Shown here piece by piece: positions 34,620-42,529 of a stretch of 64,000 nt of DNA. Source of the stretch: Pedosphaera sp. (GTDB lineage: Bacteria; Verrucomicrobiota; Verrucomicrobiia; Limisphaerales; SXQI01). The notes under the pieces were generated by a model. That model was not told the origin of the DNA. It searched no databases and worked only from the letters and a program-made list of their open reading frames with translations. Each line of letters starts with the position of its first letter. Within the stretch, counting starts at the first letter, position 1. Position numbers and translations under genes: made by a program. The stretch spans positions 1-64,000 of the forward strand of contig JANYDC010000031.1 of the NCBI GenBank assembly GCA_025359965.1. The letters are read 5' to 3'.

Positions 34620-35180
34620 ATGAATTTTCGTTTCCACATTGGCAAGGCGACAGAAGCCGCGTGCCTGTTTTTGGAGCGCGGCGGCAGGCAGATGAATGTC
34701 ATGAAGCTTGTGAAGCTTTTGTACCTGCTGGATCGCCATTCACTGGATCGCCGAAACACCCCGGTCATCGGCGGCGATTATCTCTCGATGCGCAATGGCC
34801 CCGTGACCAGCGAGACGCTCGACCTGATCAATGCAGGGCGTCTCATGGGAGAGGCCGACCGTCGTTGGGAGCAGTGCATCACCGACCGCAAGAATCACGA
34901 AGTCACCTTGGAACAAATGCCCGAGCGCGATCATCTCTCTGACGCGGAAGTCGGGTTGTTGGATGAAGTGTGGGCCGATCACGGTGGCAAGGATCAATGG
35001 CAACTGGTGGAATGGTGCCACACGCACTGCAAGGAATGGACACCGGTGACGAATGGTTGCGCGCCTATCGCCGTGGAACAAGTGGGCATGGCTCTTGGCA
35101 AAAGCGCCGAGCAGGTCAACCGACTCAGACAAGAAGCGATTGAGCTGAACCAGTTGGACGAAATCTTTGCCGCAGCATGA
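34620..35180 (+). CDS. Panacea-domain (SocA/DUF4065-like) antitoxin
   Basis: The Panacea domain is a promiscuous antitoxin module and is also found in SocA, a ClpXP adaptor-type antitoxin. The 186-aa product matches it over most of its length: KATEAACLFLERGG, MNVMKLVKLLYLLDRHSL, PVIGGDYLSMRNGPVTSETL, then SDAEVGLLDEVWADHGG and LVEWCHTHCKEWTPV. The open frame extends 106 codons upstream through repeat DNA, but the ATG at 34620 directly precedes the conserved N-terminus and gives a normal length. Its stop overlaps the start of the next small gene in an ATGA (35177-35180), the arrangement expected of a toxin-antitoxin pair. Autoregulation is likely by analogy, not shown. Confidence 0.85.
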   Translation: MNFRFHIGKATEAACLFLERGGRQMNVMKLVKLLYLLDRHSLDRRNTPVIGGDYLSMRNGPVTSETLDLINAGRLMGEADRRWEQCITDRKNHEVTLEQMPERDHLSDAEVGLLDEVWADHGGKDQWQLVEWCHTHCKEWTPVTNGCAPIAVEQVGMALGKSAEQVNRLRQEAIELNQLDEIFAAA

Positions 35181-35545
35181 TCCAATTGGGCACCGCTCTG
35201 AAAAGTCAGGAGCCGCCGTTTCATCGCTGCCTGGTCATTTCTGATCCTCAAACCAATGGAGGCCAAGTCGTGCTGGTGCGCATTACTACTGACGACGGAA
35301 CCTGGCCTGACCGCGATTGCATTCTCACACCTGCCGATTGGAATCAGTTGGAGCATGAATCAACGGTGGCTTACTCAACGTGCAAGTTTGGCCCAGCCGT
35401 GAAGTCCTTGGAAACGGCAATTCAACGTGGATTTTTTCTTAGCATCTCGTCGCCGTCCGAGGCCGTTCTCAGGAAGGTGATTGCCGCCGGCCGGACTGCT
35501 AAAGGCATGGCTCCCGGAGCGAAAAAATTGCTGGCACTTAGTTGA
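35177..35545 (+). CDS. Putative toxin partner of the Panacea antitoxin
   Basis: This 122-aa protein is unnamed. The N-terminal 75 residues look like a small beta-barrel (HRCLVISDP, QVVLVRITTDDGTWPDRDC, ILTPADWNQLEHESTVAYS). That pattern of a barrel with a 'D-x-x-C-I-L-x-P-x-D/H' turn and a 'H-x-S-x-V-x-Y' strand loosely recalls PemK/MazF-like folds and small plasmid proteins of unknown role. The C-terminus is helical (AVLRKVIAAGRTAKGMAPGA). Its coupling to the Panacea gene (4-base overlap) and small size make toxin the most likely role. The toxic mechanism cannot be read from the sequence. Confidence 0.6.
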   Translation: MIQLGTALKSQEPPFHRCLVISDPQTNGGQVVLVRITTDDGTWPDRDCILTPADWNQLEHESTVAYSTCKFGPAVKSLETAIQRGFFLSISSPSEAVLRKVIAAGRTAKGMAPGAKKLLALS

Positions 35546-35591
35546 TGAGCCAGTGGAGGGTTCCTGCCGCTTATCCCGAAGGTATCTCGTC

Positions 35592-35676
35592 CTGCAGCCC
35601 AGGCCGCTCCGCAATCAGCTAAAACTGGAGTTCGGTCTGGGTTGTCCCGTTTTAAGGGGAAAACCCTGGGCAAAAG
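35592..35676. repeat. Dispersed repeat, right flank of the Panacea TA pair
   Basis: TGCAGCCCAGGCCGCTCCGC and the following AAACTGGAGTTCGGTCTGGG through AACCCTGGGCAAAAGC align with the copy at 34445-34545 in the same orientation, with small insertions. The GACCGC hairpin of the left copy is degraded here. The rest of the 35546-35904 gap contains no gene that I can support. Confidence 0.6.
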
Positions 35677-35904
35677 CCCCTGCGGCATGTCCGCGTATAA
35701 ATAAAACGACATGGCACCCTCCTTCACCGACGACCATTAAACTTTCTTGGATACGCGAAAATTCCCGATAACCTTTAGTGCGAGCCAAGCCTCTTACTCA
35801 GGGGATTGGCGTGTGGAATACGCACCTGCCAGAAGCGGTGGATGAACTCGCTTAGCCCCGCAATTACGGAACGAATCGTCAGATTCGAGCGCCTCGCCTT
35901 GATC

Positions 35905-37173
35905 ATGAATAGCCGAATATTTTTTCAGACTGCTGCTGCGCTTGCCTTGCTGTTGTCCCTGAAAGTCCGGGCAGGAGATTGGCCGCAGTTCCGCGGGCCG
36001 GGCGGGAATGGGGTCGCCCAAGCGAACAAAGCGCCGCTCCATTGGGGAGCGACCAATAACGTCCGTTGGAAGGCGACACTCCCAGGTCCGGGTAACAGCA
36101 GCCCCATCGTTTCGCATGGGCGCGTCTTTGTCACTTGTGCGGAAGACTCCGGCAAAAAGCGAAACCTGTACTGCTTCGACCGCCGGACGGGCCAACAACT
36201 TTGGATGTGGACCGTTGAGTTTCCCATCGTTGAACCAACGCATCAATCCAATCCCTACTGCGGATCAACTCCCGTCGCCGACGGCGCGCGCGTGGTGGTC
36301 TGGCACGGCTCGGCCGGTGTCTTTTGCTATGACTTCGACGGCAAAGAACTTTGGAAAAAGGACCTCGGTGAAGTGCGCAATGAATGGGGCTACGGCTCCT
36401 CCCCGATCCTCCATCGTGGGAAGGTCATCCTGAACTTCGGTCCGGGCGACCGGGCCTTTCTGACCGCCCTTGACTTGAAGACGGGCAAACTGCTCTGGAA
36501 ATACGACGAACCCGGCGGTCCAAAAACCCTCCTCAAAGGAAATTGGGGCTCGTGGTCTACGCCCATCGTCGCCAAGGTCGGCGGCAAGGATCAGATCCTT
36601 TGCAGCATGCTCACGCAGGTGGTCGCCTGCGATCCGAAGACCGGCGCAAGGTTATGGTTCGTCGAGGGGTTGGCGGAAGAAAAAGTGGATCTGATCTATG
36701 CTTCGCCCGTCGTCTCCTCCGGGATCGGCGTCGCGTTCACGGGATGGGGAAACGGACCCACCATTGGTTTCAAGTTGGGCGGGGCCGGCGACGTGACTGC
36801 TTCCAACCGGCTGTGGCTGGCGAGACAGCCCCAACGGATTGGCTCGGGTGTCGTCGTTGATGGATTCATCTACATAGTCAATGCCGGACCAGGGACCGCT
36901 CAATGTATGGAATGCCAGACCGGAAAAATCCGGTGGACCGAGCGGCTCGACGGCGGAGAAAGCTGGGGTTCGGTCGTGATGACAGCCGGGCGGTTGTATG
37001 TCACGAGCCGAAGAGGCGTCACCACCGTTTTTCGGCCCGATCCGGAGAAGTTCGAACTTTTGGCCATGAATGACCTGGGCGAGCCGAGCAACGCCACGCC
37101 AGCCATTTCCGACGGTCAGATTTTTCTCCGCACCGACGGGCACCTCTACTGCATCGCGGAGAACCAAGATTAG
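35905..37173 (+). CDS. Secreted PQQ-like beta-propeller protein
   Basis: The 422-aa product has a signal peptide (MNSRIFFQTAAALALLLSLK, ending near VRAGD). It then has WPQFRGPGGNGVAQ, the same opening as its paralogue at 31987. Blades carry the D-x-x-T-G-x-x-x-W signature: FDRRTGQQLWMW, LDLKTGKLLWKYD, CDPKTGARLWFV, CQTGKIRWTERL. The ATG at 35905 is preferred over one 33 codons upstream because it begins the signal peptide. There is no extra catalytic domain. Such stand-alone secreted propellers are numerous in PVC genomes and of unknown function. A transposase relic lies immediately downstream on the other strand. Confidence 0.87.
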   Translation: MNSRIFFQTAAALALLLSLKVRAGDWPQFRGPGGNGVAQANKAPLHWGATNNVRWKATLPGPGNSSPIVSHGRVFVTCAEDSGKKRNLYCFDRRTGQQLWMWTVEFPIVEPTHQSNPYCGSTPVADGARVVVWHGSAGVFCYDFDGKELWKKDLGEVRNEWGYGSSPILHRGKVILNFGPGDRAFLTALDLKTGKLLWKYDEPGGPKTLLKGNWGSWSTPIVAKVGGKDQILCSMLTQVVACDPKTGARLWFVEGLAEEKVDLIYASPVVSSGIGVAFTGWGNGPTIGFKLGGAGDVTASNRLWLARQPQRIGSGVVVDGFIYIVNAGPGTAQCMECQTGKIRWTERLDGGESWGSVVMTAGRLYVTSRRGVTTVFRPDPEKFELLAMNDLGEPSNATPAISDGQIFLRTDGHLYCIAENQD

Positions 37174-37188
37174 AATATTTGGCGTCGC

Positions 37189-37400
37189 CGAGTAATGGCG
37201 AAACAATTCCTCTTGGAAGGTCAGTTTCTCGTGATGAGCCTGCTGGTTTGCGATATATGCTTTGACTTCCTCCATATCTGATGGGCTCACGGAAAAATGC
37301 GCATATCCACCTCGCCACTCAAAATCAGTGGACTCAGGGGGTTGTGCTTTGGGCCAACCGTTGGAAACCCGCTTCAACTCTTTCACCCAGTCCGCGCTGA
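37189..37400 (-). pseudogene. REP-associated tyrosine transposase (RAYT) relic
   Basis: On the minus strand the frame reads WVKELKRVSNGWPKAQPPES, then FEWRGGYAHFSVSPSDMEEV and KAYIANQQAHHEKLTFQEEL. This is the characteristic C-terminal part of Y1/IS200-like REP-associated transposases (WQxGYGxFSVSxS, then YIxNQxxHHxxxSFQEE). The HUH and catalytic tyrosine region is absent. The C-terminus breaks off after FRHYSA without the usual ERYVWD end, where the PQQ-like gene begins on the other strand. It is a fragment, not a functional gene. The REP hairpins just upstream of it fit its former activity. Confidence 0.8.
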
Positions 37401-37434
37401 ATGCCTGGGCAAACTTCCCTCCAAAAACCTCAGA

Positions 37435-37516
37435 GGGCTGAAGGCCCGTCATATGATAGCCTAGGCTGAAGGCCTAGGTAAGCTCACCTCGGAAAACCTC
37501 ACAGGGCTGAAAGCCC
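37435..37516. repeat. Cluster of three REP-like hairpins
   Basis: Three short palindromes share a TGAA(G/A) loop: GGGC-tgaag-GCCC (37435-37447), CCTAGGC-tgaag-GCCTAGG (37460-37478) and GGGC-tgaaa-GCCC (37504-37516). This loop and stem layout is that of REP elements mobilised by RAYT transposases in PVC and other bacteria. They lie directly at the 5' side of the RAYT relic. Confidence 0.8.
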
Positions 37517-37763
37517 GACACATCCCAAACTAAAACCCGGACCAATCCAACCAAACTACGATCCGAGCCATTGAGCAGGACGGTAGGAACATCAGAGCAC
37601 CTCATGTAAAGTATCGTCTTGAGCAAAGCCGCAGAGCCTGCGGTCGTGGTCGCATGCAGGGGGGAATCTGGATGTGGCAGTCTGGATGAAATTGAAGGAA
37701 CTGCACTGCGATGGTTTCAAGGTGCCCCCCCGTCCAGCCTCCCTAACTTACCCCGCTAATTCC
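37517..37763. other. Non-coding stretch after the REP cluster
   Basis: No gene is supported here. A further small inverted repeat, CCGCAG-agc-CTGCGG near 37629-37643, is present. A plus-strand frame of 87 codons starting at 37674 runs antisense into the next gene and has no recognisable content. Confidence 0.4.
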
Positions 37764-38378
37764 TCAGTCAGCATCATTGTGAGCGTCGTTGGTGTGAAAT
37801 GCTCCCACTGCCCCGCTGTATGTTTGGGAGATCCTAGTTTGGCGCTTGTTGCCGAATACATCCTCGTACTTGATTGTGCCGATAACATAAATAAAAAAAA
37901 GGCCTTTTTGGAACTGCTCAATCACAATCGGGGTTAGCGGTTCGGCAATGTTGGCAGGAAGATACTTGTTCGCCCCTGGAAACATCGCCGCGTCGGAATC
38001 CTTGTCGGCCGAGCGATGGTTGTGTTCCTTCACCAGATCACCGGGTGACAAAGCCTTGTCCCGTGTTAGTAAGTCAATAGAAGGGCGCACTTTGAGTGCT
38101 GGAGTCTTGCCAACATTCTTGAAATGTACGGTGATCGAAAGTGGAGCCCCGGCCTCCATTGGCGTAAGGATCACACTCTCCACTCCCACCCACGCGCGCT
38201 GGTCGGTTTGAGCTGCCACTACCGATGCCTCTATTGCTTTTCTGCTCTGTTCGATACTTTCACGCGCTAGGTTCGCGGTTTTCCTCATCTCTGTTATTTG
38301 GGCCTCCATAGCCAGAAGTTGGCGAAAGGTTACGAACACTCCGAAACACGTCGCTACGGCTGCAATTTCTGCGGTCAT
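37764..38378 (-). CDS. Hypothetical membrane-anchored protein
   Basis: I do not recognise a named family. The 204-aa product (ATG at 38378, chosen because it begins the hydrophobic N-terminus) starts with one short membrane segment (AEIAAVATCFGVFVTF). A coiled coil follows (MEAQITEMRKTANLARESIE). Then comes a beta-rich extracytoplasmic domain with the common pattern AWVGVESV ... ITVHFKNVGKTPALKV ... IYVIGTIKYEDVFGNK. Proteins of this layout occur widely as uncharacterised singletons in accessory regions. The frame is open 44 codons further upstream, but that part looks non-coding. It lies between the REP cluster and the Sel1 gene. Confidence 0.65.
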   Translation of the reverse strand: MTAEIAAVATCFGVFVTFRQLLAMEAQITEMRKTANLARESIEQSRKAIEASVVAAQTDQRAWVGVESVILTPMEAGAPLSITVHFKNVGKTPALKVRPSIDLLTRDKALSPGDLVKEHNHRSADKDSDAAMFPGANKYLPANIAEPLTPIVIEQFQKGLFFIYVIGTIKYEDVFGNKRQTRISQTYSGAVGAFHTNDAHNDAD

Positions 38379-38739
38379 ATGGTTGAAAGAATATTGATTG
38401 GCCCGAGTGTAGCAACGACGACGGTAGTGGCACGCCAAAACCATTGCATACCCCCACGGAGCTTTTTCTGTCACTTCTAGCGCATCAAAGCAAAGATTCC
38501 TCCCATGCATCCGTATTCATTGGCTCGAATCACTGTTTTCATAAGCGAGTAAGGCAAGTGCGTTTCCTTACTTGGTTCTGACTTCTACATGCGCCGAGTC
38601 CTGCCCGCTACCGCTTCCCGGAGTTCAGGCCAGGACTCAACTAACGAAAGAGGGCGGACGGCGTTGCACCAACGCACGAACGCTCACGAACCCACGTTCA
38701 CCTACTGTGCCGGTTCATATTGGGGTACCGTGCGAGAAA
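38379..38739. other. Intergenic region, no gene seen
   Basis: These 361 bases between two minus-strand genes should contain the promoter of the 204-aa protein. I see no convincing open frame, RNA gene or T-tailed hairpin. Around 38660-38700 there is a run of ACGAACGCTCACGAACCCACG-like short repeats without a clear stem. Confidence 0.35.
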
Positions 38740-40092
38740 TCATTGATCCAAATCTAGATACGCTTGCGCCGTAACATGGCCTTGGGCGGCAGCCTTTTTA
38801 AGCCATTTTGTCGCCTCTGCTGGGTTAATCGGGACGCCTTCACCGTTGTAATAAGCAACACCCAAAATGAATTGTGAATCCGGATCACCCTGCTCAGCAG
38901 CCTTATGGAACCACTTGGCTGCTTCTGCAGCATCCTCGGCGACTCCTTCACCGTGCGAATACATTAAACCCAAATATCTTTGCGCCAGTACTTCTCCCTG
39001 TTCCGATGCCTTACGAAACCATTGGATGGCTGTAGGAGCGTCCTTTTCTGTCCCCTCCCCGTCAGCGTACATTATTCCCAAGCGGGATTGAGCGTGCGCA
39101 TTGCCTTGATTCGCCGCTCTCAAAAAATAAGCCACTGCCCTCACGGCATCCTTGGCCACGCCCTGCCCTTGAGCATAGCACAAACCAACATTTAGTTGAG
39201 CTGTTGATTCTCCTTGATCTGCTGCTTTTTGATACCAATTCATGGCTTCCACTGCGTCCAGCGGAAGGCCCTCACCTTTTGCGTACATCAGCCCTAGATT
39301 GCATTGAGCGGGTGCATATCCTTGTCCGGCAGCAAGCCGATACCACTCCACGGCTTCAACCAAATCTTTGGCAAGCCCTTCTCCTTGGGCGTGACCATAC
39401 CCCATACGGTATTGTGATTTTGCCTCGCCTTGATCCGCCGCCTTGCGATACCACTTCATGGCTTCTTCTGCGTTTCTCACCACCCCTTCGCCTTTTAGGA
39501 ACATGTTCCCAAGGTTGTGCTGAGCTGCGGAATCGCCCTGATCGGCGGCTTTGCGGCAGAATTTTGCAGCCTCGACAACATCCCTTGCTACCCCTTCACC
39601 ATTAGCATACATAGTTGCAAGATTGAATTGGGCCTGCGCAAGACCTTGGTCGGCTGCCTTTCTGTACCATTGCGCGGCTGCTTCTGCATCCTTACCCACC
39701 CCTGATGCCTCAGTAAATGCCAGACCAAGATTGAACTGAGCATCGGCATCGCCCAAATCCGCAGCCATGCGCCACCACCTTACCGCCTCCACTGCATTCT
39801 TAGCCACTCCTTTACCCTCAGCGCACCTCACACCCAGTGTGACCAGCGCTGGAGCGAACCCCCGTTCTGCCGCCTTTCTATACCATACCATTGCCTCAGA
39901 ATCGTCTTGAGGCACATCTTCCCCGAGAGCATACATCTCAGCCAGATTGAATTGTTGCCCGGCACTAAGCACAGTTGTATTAACGTTACGATGGATTTTC
40001 CCAGAGAAAGACCGCTTAAAAAAACAAATTACTCGCCACAAGGCGAGTAGGAACAAAATCAACATAATCACCCATCCAAGCGCAGCCATCAT
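38740..40092 (-). CDS. Sel1-repeat protein with N-terminal membrane anchor
   Basis: After one membrane helix (MMAALGWVIMLILFLLALWR), 11 Sel1-type repeats of 36 residues run almost to the C-terminus. Each follows the pattern AQxxLGxMYxxGEGVxxDxxEAxxWYRKAAxQGxA, for example FNLATMYANGEGVARD and RYLGLMYSHGEGVAED. Sel1 solenoids are protein-binding scaffolds used in signalling, secretion quality control and, in pathogens, host interaction. The ATG at 40092 is chosen since it opens the membrane helix; the frame also allows a start at 40170. The repeats are regular at the protein level. The repeat array presumably faces the cytoplasm or the periplasm; topology cannot be decided. Confidence 0.9.
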   Translation of the reverse strand: MMAALGWVIMLILFLLALWRVICFFKRSFSGKIHRNVNTTVLSAGQQFNLAEMYALGEDVPQDDSEAMVWYRKAAERGFAPALVTLGVRCAEGKGVAKNAVEAVRWWRMAADLGDADAQFNLGLAFTEASGVGKDAEAAAQWYRKAADQGLAQAQFNLATMYANGEGVARDVVEAAKFCRKAADQGDSAAQHNLGNMFLKGEGVVRNAEEAMKWYRKAADQGEAKSQYRMGYGHAQGEGLAKDLVEAVEWYRLAAGQGYAPAQCNLGLMYAKGEGLPLDAVEAMNWYQKAADQGESTAQLNVGLCYAQGQGVAKDAVRAVAYFLRAANQGNAHAQSRLGIMYADGEGTEKDAPTAIQWFRKASEQGEVLAQRYLGLMYSHGEGVAEDAAEAAKWFHKAAEQGDPDSQFILGVAYYNGEGVPINPAEATKWLKKAAAQGHVTAQAYLDLDQ

Positions 40093-40189
40093 TTCCGCAG
40101 AATACGTTGCAGCTAAGAGATGGCAAGCATGCGATCTGATTTGCATTGCAGCTCTGTGCGAACCAACCAAACATTATTGAGCCGTGAGC

Positions 40190-40807
40190 TTAATGAAGAT
40201 CTTCTTCACGCTTAACTCGTCGGGTCAGAATTTTGATTGGTGGCGATATATGATCGAAAATAAGACTGAAGATTCGGTCAAACGAGGCTTTGTCTTCCTT
40301 CCTAAATTCGAGTGGAATACAGCGTTCCGCGCACCACGGTTGGCCCGTAAGTAGTAAGCCGCCGGACGCAGATTTTTTACCTTCGAATGCAATCGGAGAA
40401 GGATATTTTCCTGCCCATATTACAAATGCGGAGAGCCGCTGCAAAAGCTGCGGTTCTTCTTCAGTTAAGCATAGACTAGACAATGATTTGGCCATGCCCT
40501 CGAGATCATGAACAAAGAATGCACCAAGCCCTGTTTTGATCGTTCCATCCTGGTTTACGGTCGCGATCCCCTCGAATAAAAGCGCAGCTTTTAATAGATT
40601 TTCCAGCGCGAGTCCAAAAAGCAAAGTAGCGGAGCCAACAAGGCTAACGTCTTCGCTTTCAGCTTGCTCCTCTTCTGGCAATTGAGTTGCCGCAGAATAA
40701 GCGCGAAACAACGTCTCGGCCGCGTGCCTAAGGCGTTGAGCCGAAGAAAGCCAGTTATCAGGAGAATTCAAACTTTGAAAATATTCCCTCTCTTCGGTTT
40801 CAGTCAT
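40190..40807 (-). CDS. Hypothetical protein, HEPN-like
   Basis: The 205-aa protein is mostly helical. The central segment GLALENLLKAALLFEG followed by FFVHDLEGMAKSL has the layout of HEPN-type domains (LxxExLLKA ... HDLxxL), found in ribonuclease toxins and in nucleotidyltransferase partners. I do not find the catalytic RxxxxH motif, so it may be a non-catalytic member. It stands about 100 bases upstream of the Sel1 gene on the same strand and could be cotranscribed with it. The assignment is tentative. Confidence 0.6.
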   Translation of the reverse strand: MTETEEREYFQSLNSPDNWLSSAQRLRHAAETLFRAYSAATQLPEEEQAESEDVSLVGSATLLFGLALENLLKAALLFEGIATVNQDGTIKTGLGAFFVHDLEGMAKSLSSLCLTEEEPQLLQRLSAFVIWAGKYPSPIAFEGKKSASGGLLLTGQPWCAERCIPLEFRKEDKASFDRIFSLIFDHISPPIKILTRRVKREEDLH

Positions 40808-41247
40808 AAACTTTGGAAAACATTCAAATTCGATCGTCCGTTAATTCGAGGAAACGGCATCCTCCAAACTTAAAGTACAACTTCTAGAAACTTCCTCAAC
40901 ACATCAAGCGCTGCCATCGATCACATCGGTGCCAAGGAAGTCCGCAACTTGAATGACGAAGCCGTCCTCCAGAAATCCATCACCGGCCGGGGAATTCAAC
41001 CACGTTAAGTCTTCGACCTGACCAACCTCAGTCATTCTGATGATCCAATCGCCTAAACCCGGCGGTCTCAGCGCCATCGTGCATTCTTTTTTCTGGGCTC
41101 TTCGCTGTTAATTTCCTTCTGCCCCTCCGCGCCCTTCGCGACTCCGCGTGAAACAATTTCCTCTTCCTCAAATCCCGGTTTTAAACTTTTCTCGATATTT
41201 GAGTCTTCTTTTGTTGCTTTTTATTTCAAATCTGCTATTTTGCTCTC
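40808..41247. other. Intergenic region with gene debris and a repeat arm
   Basis: No intact gene is seen. One frame near 40908-41008 reads AAIDHIGAKEVRNLNDEAVL, which looks like coding debris but matches nothing I know. At 41125-41159 lies a copy of the dispersed CTCCGCG...CTCCGCGTGAAA repeat arm. The last 60 bases are T-rich and probably hold the promoter of the next ORF. Confidence 0.4.
41125..41159. repeat. Dispersed CTCCGCGTGAAA repeat copy
   Basis: CTCCGCGCCCTTCGCGACTC followed by CGCGTGAAACAATTT is a single arm of the hairpin repeat that forms the tandem array at 18913-19275. It lies about 90 bases upstream of the doubtful ORF at 41248. Confidence 0.6.
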
Positions 41248-41934
41248 ATGGAAGCAAAAAACAAAACCCACAGCACCGCCTTCAATCACGGAGCAATTCT
41301 CTGCCGTATACGCCAAAAAGTCCTTCACCTGTTGGACAACGGCCGACTAACCCCGCAAGAACTCCAGATCATTTTCGAACTGGAAATCCAGGTTCAGAAA
41401 TACCTGCACGAACTCCTCGAACAGGAAAAAAGCCCTAAAGAACACAACAATGCTCAGGAAACAACCCAAACCGTCGTAGACGACTCCCTCTTCCCTCAGT
41501 CGCAAGATAAAAGCAGTGAACCAACAGCACCTTCTTCCTTCACCCTAACCACCTCTGCACAACCACAGCCCCAATCCACCTTCTCCGGCCCATTACCAAC
41601 CAGAGCTGATCCACGTCAAACATCCGATTCTCATCAGACAGCCATACAACATATACCATCAAATCGACCGAACGTGATGCATTATAGTAGACACGGAGAC
41701 ACCCAGAATCGACTCTACCCCCTCTGCGCCTCAGCGTCTCTGCGGGAGTCGCTTTCCCACGACTTAGGAACAACCATGCCCAAGCCCTGCCGAAACCAAG
41801 CCGCCCGTCCAGCTTTTGCCCAAGCCAGTAACAAACCCGCTTGGCCCATGCCGCCGCCACGACGCGCTCCGTATAATCCCGCCTTCGCTGTAACACAGGC
41901 CATCCCCGCCCCTCGCAGTCAACAGTCCACCTAA
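41248..41934 (+). CDS. Doubtful low-complexity ORF with a plausible helical N-terminus
   Basis: The first 65 residues look like a genuine helical domain (AILCRIRQKVLHLLDNGRLT, then PQELQIIFELEIQVQKYLHE). The rest of the 228 aa is Ser/Thr/Gln/Pro-rich and without fold. Around 41720-41747 the frame runs through a dispersed repeat (LYPLCASASLRESL), so the C-terminal part may be an accidental extension after repeat insertion. The ATG has a T-rich upstream region. I recognise no family; the N-terminal part may be a real small protein, while the full length is uncertain. Confidence 0.4.
   Translation: MEAKNKTHSTAFNHGAILCRIRQKVLHLLDNGRLTPQELQIIFELEIQVQKYLHELLEQEKSPKEHNNAQETTQTVVDDSLFPQSQDKSSEPTAPSSFTLTTSAQPQPQSTFSGPLPTRADPRQTSDSHQTAIQHIPSNRPNVMHYSRHGDTQNRLYPLCASASLRESLSHDLGTTMPKPCRNQAARPAFAQASNKPAWPMPPPRRAPYNPAFAVTQAIPAPRSQQST
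41720..41747. repeat. Dispersed CTCTGCGCCTCAGCG repeat copy
   Basis: CCTCTGCGCCTCAGCGTCTC followed by TGCGGGAG is a member of the same GC-rich boilerplate family as 18913-19275, but more diverged. It lies inside the open frame at 41248-41934. A similar copy is at 42729-42760. Confidence 0.5.
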
Positions 41935-42169
41935 GTCAAAACACCTTCTTCCCCCGTCCATAACCTCCAAATTTTACAGGCCAACTCTAGGAGTGCCTTC
42001 TGTCCCCCTTCTGCCTTCAAAAAATCTCAATACCCGTTCTCAGCTTCAAACCAGCTCAAATCACTCCTAGAGGTCCCCTGTTTACGTTCCCGTCCTTACA
42101 ACAACATGCGGTGCACGCTTGCGCGTGCCCGCATGTTTTTGCTTTGAGTCATACCGTCCGAATCCGACC

Positions 42170-42529
42170 TTATTTCTTGCCAGCTTCGGGACTTTTGCTG
42201 GCGTCTGCGCCGTGTTTGGCGGAGCAACAGGAAGCAGAGGCCATGCTGGCGTGTTTGTGGGCCGCCTCGCTGGAGGGTTCGGCCGCACCCATCATGGGGC
42301 AGCAACCGTGGGAGGCCTGTTTGCTGGCATGTTCCTTGGGTTGGCTGCCTTCGGTCATAAGTTCAGCGCCCTTGAGGTTTTGCTTCATGCTAACTGCGGC
42401 ACCATGGTCCATGCCGCAACCCATGGATTGCGTGGCCGCGTCAGTGTTGGCCATGAACGCCACCGCCGCAGTGACAGCGAGTATTGAGGTGAGACCGATC
42501 AACTGGAGAATGTTCTGTTTCGTCTTCAT
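42170..42529 (-). CDS. Small exported Cys/His/Met-rich protein, possible metal-binding
   Basis: The 119-aa product has a signal peptide (QNILQLIGLTSILAVTAAVA, cleavage near AFMANTDA). The mature part is rich in potential metal ligands: MGCGMDHG, then HGCCPMMG, then SCCSAKHG, with further Met and His between them. This composition is typical of periplasmic copper or heavy-metal binding peptides, but no family is recognised. The ATG at 42529 is preferred to the first ATG of the frame (42595) because it starts the signal peptide. It is a single gene ending in a lysine-rich tail. Confidence 0.65.
   Translation of the reverse strand: MKTKQNILQLIGLTSILAVTAAVAFMANTDAATQSMGCGMDHGAAVSMKQNLKGAELMTEGSQPKEHASKQASHGCCPMMGAAEPSSEAAHKHASMASASCCSAKHGADASKSPEAGKK

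Noticed and set aside
37674-37937. 87-codon plus-strand frame
   Set aside because: It overlaps the better supported minus-strand membrane protein and its product has no recognisable feature.
38640-38710. Possible integron attC-like sites near repeated ACGAACG sequences
   Set aside because: I found no paired simple sites or long imperfect palindrome of attC type and no integrase gene.
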